Positions 1-8,875 of a DNA stretch of 52,184 nucleotides are shown here, one piece after another (position 1 is the first letter of the stretch; every line of letters starts with the position of its first letter). The DNA is taken from NCBI GenBank assembly GCA_902772105.1, contig CACXZI010000003.1, positions 1-52,184 on the forward strand, written 5' to 3'. The position numbers and the translations under genes are program-made. This DNA comes from Oscillospiraceae bacterium (GTDB taxonomy: Bacteria; Bacillota; Clostridia; Oscillospirales; Ruminococcaceae). The notes beneath the pieces were generated by a model. It was not told the DNA's origin and made no database searches. It worked only from the letters and a program-made list of their open reading frames with translations.

Positions 1-872
1 AATTCTAATATAATTAATTTTTTAAAATTATAAATATCAGTTTTTAAATAGTAACACTAAAAATTAATAATTAAAATAATTTCAAACTCACAATAAATTT
101 TTTTTTAAAATCTCTTAATGAATTTTTTATTTATAATTGTGGGTTATATTTAAAAATAATTTATTATAAATTTTAATATAATTAATTTTTAAATGATTAT
201 ATAAATAAAATTATTAATATATTTTTTACTATAAATCAAATCTTTAAATTAATCTTTTCAACTAATAATAAAATAAAATTATAAATTTATACTAATAACA
301 ATTTTCAAAAAAATAACAAATTTAAAAAATTGAATTTATTAGCAATATTTCAAAATTAACCTTTTTCAATCTACATAAATTTGAAAAAATGATAAAAAAT
401 TTTAAAACAACAAAAACTATTTAAAATATAATTTTTAAAAATAAATATATATAATTTCAACCCAACATAAAACTAAAAAATTATAAAAACCAATACAAAA
501 CCCTTTTTCAAAACTCATTTTTAATCTTTATTTAATGGTTAAAATATCTCTATATTAACCTAATAATTCTTCTAGATAGTATAAAAACCTAAAAAAACCC
601 ATCCAAAAAACGAAACACCAATATTTTAATATGAATTTATATAATCAACATATCCTAAAATTTTTTATTTTTTGTTATATTTTTTACTGCCTACTTTAAA
701 TTACTATTAACTACAAATTATTTAACATTTTTCTTCAACTATCTGAAACTTATAAATTTCTAACTCTTTTTTTTATTCAAACTGTCTTTATATCTTTTTA
801 GATATTCAATAAATTTTCCTTGCCTGTTTCACCTAAGGATTTATTTCTTTTTAATTTACTATTCTCAAAAAA
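1..872. other. AT-rich non-coding stretch
   Basis: About 870 bases of almost pure A/T with stop codons in all frames and no ribosome binding site followed by a sustained reading frame. I see no RNA gene or convincing repeat in it. It ends at the terminator of the tRNA-Lys gene. Confidence 0.6.
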
Positions 873-896
873 CAAAAAAACCTCGAAAACTCAAGG
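873..896 (-). terminator. Rho-independent terminator of tRNA-Lys
   Basis: Read on the minus strand, CCTTGA and TCGAGG form a six-pair stem (one G-U) around a short loop and are followed by a run of seven T. It lies about 20 bases beyond the CCA end of the tRNA-Lys gene. Confidence 0.65.
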
Positions 897-915
897 CAAA
901 AACTTTTAACTTTTT

Positions 916-991
916 TGGTGAGTCACCTGGGATTTGAACCCAGGACCTTCCGATTAAAAGCCGGGCGCTCTACCGACTGAGCTAGTGACTC
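916..991 (-). tRNA. tRNA-Lys (anticodon UUU)
   Basis: The reverse complement folds as a full cloverleaf. The acceptor arm GTGACTC (985-991) pairs with GAGTCAC (920-926). The anticodon loop reads CTTTTAA, giving anticodon TTT, and the T arm contains GGTTCAAATCC. The discriminator base is A, and the 3' CCA is encoded at 916-918. The gene is monocistronic with its own promoter just upstream and a hairpin terminator downstream. Confidence 0.97.
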
Positions 992-1019
992 AAAAGGCTT
1001 AACCCTTACAACGCTCTTA

Positions 1020-1048
1020 AGTATATCACTCATATTTTATTATGTCAA
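1020..1048 (-). promoter_or_regulatory. Sigma-70-type promoter of tRNA-Lys
   Basis: On the minus strand a perfect -35 TTGACA (1043-1048) is separated by exactly 17 bases from a -10 TATACT (1020-1025). The predicted start lies about 20 bases before the tRNA. This near-consensus arrangement fits a highly expressed stable RNA. Confidence 0.85.
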
Positions 1049-1066
1049 TAGTTTTTTAAAAAAATT

Positions 1067-1450
1067 TTATATTTTATCTTTTTCTTTCAAATTGCTAAAA
1101 AAAACCTTTAATTTTTCAAATGTTTCCTGACTCATAGCATGCTCTACTTTGCAAGCATCTTTTTTTGCAACTTCTTCTTCAACACCTAAAAATTTAAAAA
1201 AATCTGTTAAAAAACAATGTTTCTCATAAATTTGTTTTGCTATATTTTCCCCTTCTTCTGTTAAAAAAATAAAACCCACACTATCAACAAAAATTAATTT
1301 TTTATTTTTTAAAACAGAAATAGCTCTTGAAACACTAGGTTTAGAAAAATTCATTTTATCCGCAATATCAACAGAACGAACAAATTTATTTTGTTTAGAT
1401 AGAATTAAAATTGTTTCTAAATAATTCTCACCAGACTCATAAATTTTCAT
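1067..1450 (-). CDS. DtxR/MntR-family metal-dependent transcriptional regulator
   Basis: This 127-residue protein has the DtxR-family layout without the C-terminal SH3-like domain. The N-terminal helix contains ESGENYLETI, followed by a winged helix (VRSVDIADKMNFSKPSVSRA, about residues 28-47) and a dimerisation/metal half with IYEKHCFLTDFF and DACKVEHAMS. The H and E/H residues in those segments sit where family members bind Mn or Fe. Such proteins repress metal uptake or stress genes when loaded with metal. A GTG lies four codons upstream, but the ATG at 1450 is preferred because GAGG sits six bases before it. It is divergent from ligA, with a gap of about 90 bases. Its targets cannot be seen here; iron versus manganese is unresolved. 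Confidence 0.88.
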   Translation of the reverse strand: MKIYESGENYLETILILSKQNKFVRSVDIADKMNFSKPSVSRAISVLKNKKLIFVDSVGFIFLTEEGENIAKQIYEKHCFLTDFFKFLGVEEEVAKKDACKVEHAMSQETFEKLKVFFSNLKEKDKI

Positions 1451-1542
1451 TTTATTCCTCACTTTAAAAAATAAAGATTTTAATATATAATATTATTAAA
1501 AATATTATAAAAAATTGCAACTATTTTTTTGGGGGTGTTCGT

Positions 1543-4500
1543 TTGCAAAATCTAAAGACAGTAGAAGAAAAAATTAAAAATTTAACAAAAGAAATAAACC
1601 ACCATAACAATTTATATTATAACAAAGATAATCCAGAAATTTCAGATTTTGAATATGATATGCTTTTTAATGAACTAAAAAAATTAGAGGAAAAATATCC
1701 ACAGTTTAAATTTGAAAATTCTCCAACACAAAAAATCGGAGGAAAAGCTCTTTCAACCTTTGAAAAAGTTCAACATAAAGTTTATATGGGAAGTTTACAA
1801 AATGCATATTCTTTTGAAGAATTACTAAAATTTGAAGAAAGAGTGAAACAAAAAATAAATAATATAGAATATATAATAGAACCAAAAGTTGATGGGCTAT
1901 CTGTTTCTTTAGAATATGAAAACGGAAAATTTAAAAGAGGTTCAACAAGAGGAGACGGATTTGAAGGAGAAGACGTAACAGAAAATTTAAAAACAATTAA
2001 CACAATCCCAAAAACACTAAATAAAAGCATACCATTTTTAGAAGTTAGAGCTGAAATATATATGCCAATTAAAAAATTTAAAGAATTAATTTTAGAACAA
2101 GAAAAATCTGGTGAAACTCCTTTTAAAAATCCACGAAATGCAGCGGCTGGTTCTTTAAGACAAAAAAATGCATTTATAACATCAACAAGAGGGTTAAAAG
2201 CAATATGTTTTAACATTCAACAAATTGAAGGATCAAAAATATCAACACATTCTGATGCTATAGCACTTTTAACAAATCTTGGATTTTACACAATTCCGGA
2301 ATCAATAATATTTAAAAATATGAAGGATTGCAAAACAAAAATAGAAGAAATAAAAAATAATGAAAAATACTACGACTTTGAAATAGACGGAGCAGTTGTT
2401 AAAATAAATTCCATTGATGACAGAAAAATTTTAGGAGAAACTTCTAAAAATCCTAGATGGGCAATAGCTTTTAAATATCCTCCAGAAGAAGTTAAAACAA
2501 CAATAAAAGATATAATAATTCAGGTTGGAAGAACAGGAGTTTTAACCCCAATTGCAGTTTTTAATCCTGTTAACGTTGCAAAAACAACAATAAATAAAGC
2601 ATCGCTGCATAATCAAGACTATATAGATAAAAAAGATATACGAATAGGAGATATAGTAACAATAAGAAAAGCTGGAGAAATAATTCCAGAAGTTGTTAGG
2701 TCTATTAAACATAAAAAAGAAAGCATTCCCTTTAAAATTCCAAACATTTGCCCTGCTTGCAAAAGTGAAGTTGTTAGAGTTAAATCGTTTATTAGATGTG
2801 TTAACCCCTCCTGCCCTGCAACAAAGCTACAAAACATAATACATTTTGTTTCTAAAGGAGCAATGAACATAAAAGATCTTGGAGAAGAAACAATTAAAAC
2901 TTTAGTTGAAAAAGGAACAATAAAAGATATTGCAGATCTTTATACTCTAAAGGAAGAAGATATTTTAAATTTAGATGGAGAAAACGAAAAAGAAATATTT
3001 GAAATTTTTATTAAAGAAAAGATAATGAATGAATTTTTAGATTTTTACATATTAGATAGTGTAAAAAGTCTTGGAAAAGAAATAATTGAATTTTTAGTTA
3101 AAGAAAAAATAATAAAAAACATTTCGGATCTATACCTATTAAAAAACATAAAAAAATATATAAAAGATTTAGGAAAAGAAACTGTTGAAATTTTGGTTAA
3201 AGAAAAAACCATAAAAAATATTTCGGATTTTTATATTTTAAAAAATTTGGAAATTATTAAAGAAAAAACAATCAAATTTTTGGTTAAGAAAAAAGCTATA
3301 AAAAATATTTTGGATTTATATCTATTAAAAAACATAAAAGATTTAAAAGAAGAAGATATTAAAAATTTGATTGAAAAAAAAATAATAAAAAATATATCAG
3401 ATATCTATAATTTAAAAGAAGAAGATATTTTAAAATTAGATAATTTTTCTGCAAAAAATATTATAAGCGATATAAAAAAATATAAAAAAAATCCTGCAAC
3501 ATCTAAAGAAATAGTTAACAATAGATATATTGAAAAAGAAACATTTGAACTTTTAATTAAAGAAAATATAATAACAAATTATTCAGATTTTTATATATTA
3601 GAAAACATAGAAAGTTTAGGAAAAGAAATAATTGAATTTTTAGTTAAAGAAAAAATAGTAAAAAACATTTCAGACCTTTATATGTTAAGCTATATAAAAG
3701 AAAGTTTAAATAAAAAATCAATCGAAATTTTAGTTAAAGAAAAAATAGTAAAAAATATTTCGGATTTTTATATATTAAAAAACACAAAGGTTCTCGAAAA
3801 TGAAGAAGCAATTGAAAACTTAATTAAAGAAAAAATAATAAAAGATATTTCGGATATATATATTTTAAAAAACATAAACAGCATAACAAAATTTAAAGAA
3901 AAAGACATAAAAAATTTGGTTGAAGAAAAAATAATAAAAGATGTTTCAGATTTATATAAACTAAAAGATAAAGAAATTTTAAGAACTAAAGGTTTTATAT
4001 TTAAAAAAAAGTCTGCCAAAAACATAATAAATTCTATTAATAACTCTAAAAAAAATCCATGTTGGAGACTATTATTTGGGCTTGGTATTAGAGAAGTTGG
4101 CCAAAAAACTGCAAAAATAATATGTGAAAAATATAAAAGCATATTCGAAATAATGGAAAAAAAAGTTGAAGATTTAATGGAAATAGAAGATATTGGAGAA
4201 ACAATAGCTTTAAACATAACAAAATATTTTTCTTTTAAAGAAACAAAAAATTTAATAGAAAGACTAAAAAAATATGGCGTTAACCTAGATGATTCAGAAA
4301 AAACAAATGTTAAAGGAATTGCTTTAAAAGATATTTCATTTGTTATAACAGGAAAATTTGAAGATTTATCTAGAGAAGATTTAAAAAATTTAATAGAAGA
4401 AAATTCAGGAAAAGTTTTAAGCGCTATTTCATCAAAAACAAACTATTTAATAGCGGGAGAAAAAGCAGGTTCTAAATTAGAAAAAGCAAAAAAACTAAAT

Positions 4501-4545
4501 GTTAAAATTATTAATAAAGAAGAATTTTTAAATTTGATTAAATAA
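1543..4545 (+). CDS. ligA: NAD-dependent DNA ligase with greatly expanded internal repeat region
   Basis: LigA seals nicks in replication and repair using NAD. Family landmarks are all present: the N-terminal Ia domain (HHNNLYYNKDNPEISDFEYD), the nucleotidyl-transfer lysine in EPKVDG (K115), the RGDGFEGEDVT segment, the OB fold, a Cys4 zinc finger (C403, C406, C419, C424), helix-hairpin-helix repeats and a C-terminal BRCT domain (about 922-1000). Usual length is about 670 residues; this has 1000. The excess lies between the zinc finger and the HhH domain, where the motif that normally occurs once (LVEKGTIKDIADLYTL, residue 455) recurs about 11 times up to residue 807. The frame stays open throughout and both flanking domains are conserved, so it reads as a functional gene. 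The start is a TTG preceded by a GGGGGTG purine run; no in-frame ATG precedes the conserved N-terminal domain. Confidence 0.95.
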   Translation: MQNLKTVEEKIKNLTKEINHHNNLYYNKDNPEISDFEYDMLFNELKKLEEKYPQFKFENSPTQKIGGKALSTFEKVQHKVYMGSLQNAYSFEELLKFEERVKQKINNIEYIIEPKVDGLSVSLEYENGKFKRGSTRGDGFEGEDVTENLKTINTIPKTLNKSIPFLEVRAEIYMPIKKFKELILEQEKSGETPFKNPRNAAAGSLRQKNAFITSTRGLKAICFNIQQIEGSKISTHSDAIALLTNLGFYTIPESIIFKNMKDCKTKIEEIKNNEKYYDFEIDGAVVKINSIDDRKILGETSKNPRWAIAFKYPPEEVKTTIKDIIIQVGRTGVLTPIAVFNPVNVAKTTINKASLHNQDYIDKKDIRIGDIVTIRKAGEIIPEVVRSIKHKKESIPFKIPNICPACKSEVVRVKSFIRCVNPSCPATKLQNIIHFVSKGAMNIKDLGEETIKTLVEKGTIKDIADLYTLKEEDILNLDGENEKEIFEIFIKEKIMNEFLDFYILDSVKSLGKEIIEFLVKEKIIKNISDLYLLKNIKKYIKDLGKETVEILVKEKTIKNISDFYILKNLEIIKEKTIKFLVKKKAIKNILDLYLLKNIKDLKEEDIKNLIEKKIIKNISDIYNLKEEDILKLDNFSAKNIISDIKKYKKNPATSKEIVNNRYIEKETFELLIKENIITNYSDFYILENIESLGKEIIEFLVKEKIVKNISDLYMLSYIKESLNKKSIEILVKEKIVKNISDFYILKNTKVLENEEAIENLIKEKIIKDISDIYILKNINSITKFKEKDIKNLVEEKIIKDVSDLYKLKDKEILRTKGFIFKKKSAKNIINSINNSKKNPCWRLLFGLGIREVGQKTAKIICEKYKSIFEIMEKKVEDLMEIEDIGETIALNITKYFSFKETKNLIERLKKYGVNLDDSEKTNVKGIALKDISFVITGKFEDLSREDLKNLIEENSGKVLSAISSKTNYLIAGEKAGSKLEKAKKLNVKIINKEEFLNLIK
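2887..3963 (+). repeat. In-gene degenerate tandem repeat, about 11 units, within ligA
   Basis: The unit is about 30 residues, with core pattern xxIxxLVKEKIIKNISDxYxLKN. Units begin near residues 449, 484, 513, 546, 574, 604, 665, 693, 724, 755 and 786. A larger period is visible: units 2-6 plus a closing segment SAKNIISDIKKYKKNPA resemble units 7-11 plus SAKNIINSINNSKKNPC. The second unit of each half follows a VKSLGKE or IESLGKE segment. This suggests single-unit growth followed by duplication of a five-unit block. Confidence 0.9.
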
Positions 4546-5009
4546 AAACATAATAAATAGAATTTAAACAAAATTAAAATTAAATTTTTGCAAATATATC
4601 TAAAATTCATATAAAATAATTTTATGATTTATTATTAGTTATTTATTAAAAAATATTATTTAAAATTTTATATAATTACTGTAAAATTATTAGAAAATAA
4701 AAGTTTATTAAAAATATTTTTCTTTAAAATTTTTATTTTTAAAATTATATAAACACAAATATTTAGAGCCAGAAAAAATTAAACACAAAATTATTAATAA
4801 AAAGTTTTTTGAAATTTATTAAAAAATGTTAGGTTAAAGTTTTATGTTAAATTAAATTTTTTAAATTACAAAAATAAAAAAATATCTAAAAAATTATATA
4901 CAAAAAATATTTTTAAATTAATAAATAAAAATTTTATTAAAATATTGCTTAGCCCTTTTTATATTAAAATAAAAAATTTATAAAATATTAAAAAATAGTT
5001 TGTTTTTTC
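4546..5009. other. AT-rich intergenic stretch
   Basis: About 460 bases between ligA and the SRP RNA promoter, mainly A/T homopolymer-like sequence. No reading frame with a ribosome binding site, and no convincing terminator hairpin for ligA was found. Confidence 0.5.
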
Positions 5010-5038
5010 TTGCATTTATAAAAACAATGGTATATAAT
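5010..5038 (+). promoter_or_regulatory. Promoter of SRP RNA-dnaX unit
   Basis: TTGCAT (5010-5015), 17-base spacer, TATAAT (5033-5038). Transcription would begin near 5045, just ahead of the SRP RNA, and could read on into dnaX, ybaB and recR because no terminator separates them. Confidence 0.8.
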
Positions 5039-5062
5039 CAGTTTGGTAGTTAAATTTTAGTT

Positions 5063-5197
5063 TATGGCTCTTGATGTGGGCATTTGAGCTCTGTGCGAGC
5101 AAAACTTATGAACCATGTCAGGCGGGGAACCGAGCAGCATTAAATAAGACCTTTGTTGCGCCGCAGAATAACTTAAATGTCTGCATTTAGGGCTATA
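5063..5197 (+). ncRNA. ffs: Signal recognition particle RNA (4.5S-type)
   Basis: The Ffh-binding apex is recognisable: GAACCATGTCAGG, then a CGG-GGAA-CCG hairpin with the GGAA tetraloop, then AGCAGCATTAA. The usual TCC/GGA closing pairs are replaced by CGG/CCG, a compensatory change. The outer helix pairs about 5063-5088 (TATGGCTC, GGGCATTTGAG) with about 5172-5197 (CTTAAATGTC, GGGCTATA). Position directly before dnaX is the standard Firmicutes arrangement. The ends are estimated from the outer helix and may be off by several bases. The RNA escorts signal-peptide proteins to the membrane. Confidence 0.93.
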
Positions 5198-5238
5198 AAT
5201 TAAAAGTTTTGGTTTTGAAAATTTTTTGGAGAGATAAG

Positions 5239-6549
5239 ATGTATGTTGCGTTATATAGAAAATATAGACCAATAAAATTTGAAGATGTTATATCACAAAA
5301 TCATATTACTACCACCCTAAAAAACGAGATAAAACTAGATAAAATTGCTCATGCATATATGTTTACAGGCCCAAGAGGAACAGGAAAAACTACGTGTGCT
5401 AAAATTTTTTCAAAAGCAATAAATTGCAAAAATAAAGAAGACGGTGAACCTTGCTGTGAATGCGAAATATGTAGAGGAATACAAGATGAATCTATATTAG
5501 ACATAACAGAAATGGATGGTGCTAGTAATAATAGTGTTAGTGATGTTAGAATTTTGCGTGATGAAGCCAATTTTGTTCCAACACACTGCAAATATAGGGT
5601 TTATATAATAGATGAAGTGCATATGCTTTCTTCTAGTGCGTTTAATGCTCTTTTAAAAATAATGGAAGAACCTCCTAAGTATGTTGTTTTTATTTTAGCT
5701 ACAACAGACATATATAAAGTTCCAAAAACGATTCTTTCAAGGTGCCAAAGGTTTGATTTTAAAAGAATTAAACCTAACGAAATAATGCTAAAAATAAAAG
5801 ATATTGCAGAAAAAGAAAAAATTAAAATAACAGATGAGGCAGCTTTTAAAATAGCATTGATTTCACAAGGTTCTATGCGAGATGCTATTTCAATTTTTGA
5901 TAAATGTTCTATTAAAGATTCTGAAATAACAAAAGAAATTTTAGAAGAAATTTTGGGCATAGTAAAAAAAGATTACATTTTAAGTTTGCATAAAGCAATT
6001 AAAGAAAAAGATAAAACTAAAATTTTAGAGATAATTGAAAATATATATTATGACGGAAAAAATTTAGAAGATGTTGTTGAAGAAATTTTATGTTTTTATC
6101 GTGAAATGCTATATTTTAATATTTTAAAAGAAAAATCAAGAGAATTTTTAGAATATTATGAATATATAGATGAAATAAAAAATGTGGAACCTTTTAGCTT
6201 TGAAGAAATTAATTTAATTTTGGAAGAAATTTTGGGTTGCACAGAAAAAATAAAGAATTCTAATAATCAAAAATTACTTTTAGAGTTAGAGTTTTTAAAA
6301 ATTATAGATATTTTAAACCCTTCTAATTTTTTAAATAAAAATTTGAATTTAAATATAAAACAAAAAAAAGAAGTTAAAATTAATGAAACTAATCCTAAGG
6401 AAGAAACAAAGAAAAATGAAACTTTAAAAGTTACATCAAAAGAAAAAAAATTATTAGAAAAAAAAGAAAATATAAAAGAAATTGAAAATATTTTAGAAAA
6501 ATTGTTAAAAATAGCAAAAGAAAATGATATTTCAATTGAAGAAAAGTAA
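5239..6549 (+). CDS. dnaX: DNA polymerase III subunit gamma/tau
   Basis: This is the clamp-loader ATPase of the replisome. It shows Walker A GPRGTGKTT (residues 44-52), the zinc-binding cluster C63, C72/C73, C75, C78, Walker B with the DExH-like IIDEVHML (123-130), and the SRC sensor motif ILSRC (165-169). Then follows the helical collar domain. At 436 residues it is shorter than typical tau (about 550 or more), and the tail after about residue 370 is a low-complexity K/E region with no clear polymerase-binding domain. A run of eight A then G near 6362 could be slippery, but no need for frameshifting is apparent. An upstream TTG (5209) is rejected because GGAG is correctly spaced from the ATG at 5239 and the longer form would overlap the SRP RNA leader. 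It is followed 41 bases later by ybaB. Confidence 0.95.
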   Translation: MYVALYRKYRPIKFEDVISQNHITTTLKNEIKLDKIAHAYMFTGPRGTGKTTCAKIFSKAINCKNKEDGEPCCECEICRGIQDESILDITEMDGASNNSVSDVRILRDEANFVPTHCKYRVYIIDEVHMLSSSAFNALLKIMEEPPKYVVFILATTDIYKVPKTILSRCQRFDFKRIKPNEIMLKIKDIAEKEKIKITDEAAFKIALISQGSMRDAISIFDKCSIKDSEITKEILEEILGIVKKDYILSLHKAIKEKDKTKILEIIENIYYDGKNLEDVVEEILCFYREMLYFNILKEKSREFLEYYEYIDEIKNVEPFSFEEINLILEEILGCTEKIKNSNNQKLLLELEFLKIIDILNPSNFLNKNLNLNIKQKKEVKINETNPKEETKKNETLKVTSKEKKLLEKKENIKEIENILEKLLKIAKENDISIEEK

Positions 6550-6590
6550 ATTTAAAAATATAAAATATAATATAAAAAGGAGAAATAAAA

Positions 6591-6941
6591 ATGAAATCAA
6601 GAAAATTAGATAATGCAGGCATGGAAGGTGCACAAAACAATATGGCAATGAAATTGCAAAAAGTTCAAGGTCAACTAGATGATATTTCAAAAGTTATTGC
6701 TGATATGGAATTTATTGGAACTGCAGGTGGTGGCGAAGTAGAGGTAACAGCAAAAGGAGATAAAACTCTTAAAGAAATAAAAATGAAAAAAGAATCACAA
6801 AAAAAACTTGTTGAGGACTTAGATATGCTCTTTGACTTAATAGTTGCAGCAACTAATGACGCCCTACGAAAAGTTGATGAATACACAGATCAAGAAATTT
6901 CAAGAATAACAAAAGGAATTCCAATCCCTGGTTTGAACTAA
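6591..6941 (+). CDS. ybaB: YbaB/EbfC-family nucleoid-associated protein
   Basis: This 116-residue DNA-binding protein has the family pattern: an N-terminal helix with AMKLQKVQGQLDDISKVIADM, the GTAGGGEVEVTAKGDKTLKEIKM strands, a second helical arm LDMLFDLIVAATNDALRKVDE, and the C-terminal IPIPGLN. A clear AAGGAG sits eight to nine bases before the ATG. The stop overlaps the recR start as TAATG, implying translational coupling. Position between dnaX and recR is conserved across bacteria. The precise role in recombination or nucleoid structure is not settled for the family. Confidence 0.95.
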   Translation: MKSRKLDNAGMEGAQNNMAMKLQKVQGQLDDISKVIADMEFIGTAGGGEVEVTAKGDKTLKEIKMKKESQKKLVEDLDMLFDLIVAATNDALRKVDEYTDQEISRITKGIPIPGLN

Positions 6942-7543
6942 TGTATAAAGAAAATAATCTCAAAAAATTAGCGAAAATTTTTTCTGATATGCCTGGAATT
7001 GGTGTTAAATCTGCTTGGAAAATGGTTTTTTATATTTTAAAATTAGATAAAGAAAAAGTTTTAGAAATTGCAAATACATTAGTTAGTGTTTCTAAAAATA
7101 CAAAAAAATGTCGAATATGCCAAAATTACACCGAAGAAGAAATATGCTCTATTTGTGGTGACGCAAAAAGAAACAAAGAAATTATTTGTGTTGTTGAAAA
7201 TCCAAGAGACGTCATTTCTTTTGAAAAAACCAATAGTTTCTTTGGAACTTATCATGTTCTACATGGGCTGATTTCACCAATTGAAGGAATTGGTCCTAGA
7301 GAAATTGCAATAAAAGAGCTAATAATAAACATAAAGAAAAACAAGAACATAAAAGAAGTTATTTTGGCAACAAGCCCAACAACCGAAGGAGAAGCAACAG
7401 CTATGTATATTGCAAAACTTTTAAAACCTTTAAATATTGTTGTTTCAAGACTTGCATATGGAATATCTATTGGAAGTGAAATACAATATGCAGATAATAT
7501 GACAATTTTAAAATCTATTGAAAACCGTAATAAGTTGATATAA
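6941..7543 (+). CDS. recR: Recombination mediator RecR
   Basis: RecR works with RecO (and RecF) to load RecA on gapped DNA. The 200-residue length is normal. Visible parts are an N-terminal HhH (DMPGIGVKSAWKM), the Cys4 zinc finger C57-C60-C69-C72, a Toprim domain with ICVVENPRDV and the downstream ATSPTTEGEATAMYI, and the C-terminal SRLAYGISIGSEIQYAD segment. It starts on an ATG that overlaps the ybaB stop. It is the last gene of the SRP RNA-dnaX-ybaB-recR unit. Confidence 0.96.
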   Translation: MYKENNLKKLAKIFSDMPGIGVKSAWKMVFYILKLDKEKVLEIANTLVSVSKNTKKCRICQNYTEEEICSICGDAKRNKEIICVVENPRDVISFEKTNSFFGTYHVLHGLISPIEGIGPREIAIKELIINIKKNKNIKEVILATSPTTEGEATAMYIAKLLKPLNIVVSRLAYGISIGSEIQYADNMTILKSIENRNKLI

Positions 7544-8403
7544 TAGGTAGATTCATAAATATATTTTTACAGAAATTATCAAAAAAAATTGGTGGGTTGT
7601 TTTTATTCTTAAACTAATAAAATTTAATTACTGGTAATATGTGTACTTTTTTAGGTGTGTTTTTTTATTTTAAAAATTACAAATAAAACTAAAAATATGT
7701 TATTTTAGTAAAAAAAATTAAACCAATCTAAATAATGCTAAAAGTAAACAGTATGCAAAAAATTTTATATTTTATCTCACCAAAAACTAGTTTAGTTTTT
7801 TAATTAATAATTAAAATTTTAAAACATATTATTTTTTAGGTTATATTATATTTAAGGTTAATAAAAAATAAATGTAGAAATTAAGATAATATTTTTAGAA
7901 AAAGTTAAATAACAGAAAATTTATAAAAAATTAAATTATTTTAATAAATTTAAAAATAAGAAATGTAATTAAAATTAAATATAGTTTTATTAAAATAAAA
8001 AATTAAAATTTTAAAATAGATTATTGTTTTAAATTTAATATTTTTAGATTAATATAAAAACCAAATAAATATAAAATTAAAAAACATTTTTTAAACTATA
8101 TTATTAAGTTTTTTATATTATGATTTTAATTTATTATTAAATTATATAAATTATAAATTTAAATAAAACTTTTTGTTAGTTTAATATTGGTAAATTGGTT
8201 TTGTTTAAAAAATATAATTTTTTGTTAATTTATTTTAAATATTCATGAATTAGCCAAAACATTAAATTATTTTAATGTATACAAAATATAGTTAAGAAAA
8301 TTTGAATAGATTTATTAAGATAAAAATTTAAAATTAAAAAAATCTTTTATAAATAAAATTATTTAAAATTTTAAAATATATTTCATAAAGAAAGAGAAAT
8401 ATT
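7544..8403. other. AT-rich intergenic stretch of about 860 bases
   Basis: It lies between recR and smpB. I see short TATAAT-like and TTAAAA-like strings but no paired promoter, no reading frame beyond chance length, no RNA fold and no obvious terminator. Confidence 0.5.
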
Positions 8404-8871
8404 ATGAAAAAATCTTTAGATAACACTATTTCAACAAACAGAAAAGCAGGATTTAACTATGAAATATTAAACACATATGAAGCAGGGATTGAGTTAAAAG
8501 GAACAGAAGTTAAATCTTTACGAAAAGCAAGTGTTAATTTAAAAGACAGCTATTGTGTGATTCAAAAAGGAGAAATTTTTGTCTATAATATGTATATATC
8601 TCCCTATGAACAAGGAAATATTTTTAATAAAGACCCTTTAAGGAAGAGAAAACTTTTAATGCATAAAAAAGAAATATTAAAACTTTTTGACTCTGTTCGA
8701 CAAAAAGGGTTTTCTTTAATTCCGCTTTCGTTATATTTTAAAAATGCTAAAGTTAAAATTAAAATAGGGTTGTGTAAAGGTAAAAAAATTTATGATAAAA
8801 GGCAAACAATTGCTAAAAACGAAGTTAAAAGAAAAATTGAAAGAAATTTAAAAGAAAATTTAAAATATTGA
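8404..8871 (+). CDS. smpB: SsrA-binding protein SmpB
   Basis: SmpB binds tmRNA and is needed for trans-translation of stalled ribosomes. The 155 residues cover the whole family pattern: NRKAGFNYEILNTYEAGIEL, KGTEVKSLRKASVNLKDSY, a central YISPYEQGNIFNKDPLRKRK segment, and the tail GLCKGKKIYDKRQTIAKNE followed by a basic extension. The stop codon lies four bases before the mature tmRNA, so smpB and ssrA are probably co-transcribed and separated by processing. The ribosome binding site is weak (AAAGAGAAA). Confidence 0.96.
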   Translation: MKKSLDNTISTNRKAGFNYEILNTYEAGIELKGTEVKSLRKASVNLKDSYCVIQKGEIFVYNMYISPYEQGNIFNKDPLRKRKLLMHKKEILKLFDSVRQKGFSLIPLSLYFKNAKVKIKIGLCKGKKIYDKRQTIAKNEVKRKIERNLKENLKY

Positions 8872-8875
8872 TTTT

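Noticed and set aside
2887-3963. Possible CRISPR array or external repeat insertion in ligA
   Set aside because: The periodicity is in the protein sequence, units are diverged and contiguous without spacers, and the frame is continuous with LigA on both sides.
5057-5272. Minus-strand frame of 71 codons
   Set aside because: It is antisense to the SRP RNA and the dnaX start; the RNA assignment explains the base composition.
7086-7271. 61-codon plus-strand frame
   Set aside because: Out-of-frame shadow inside recR.
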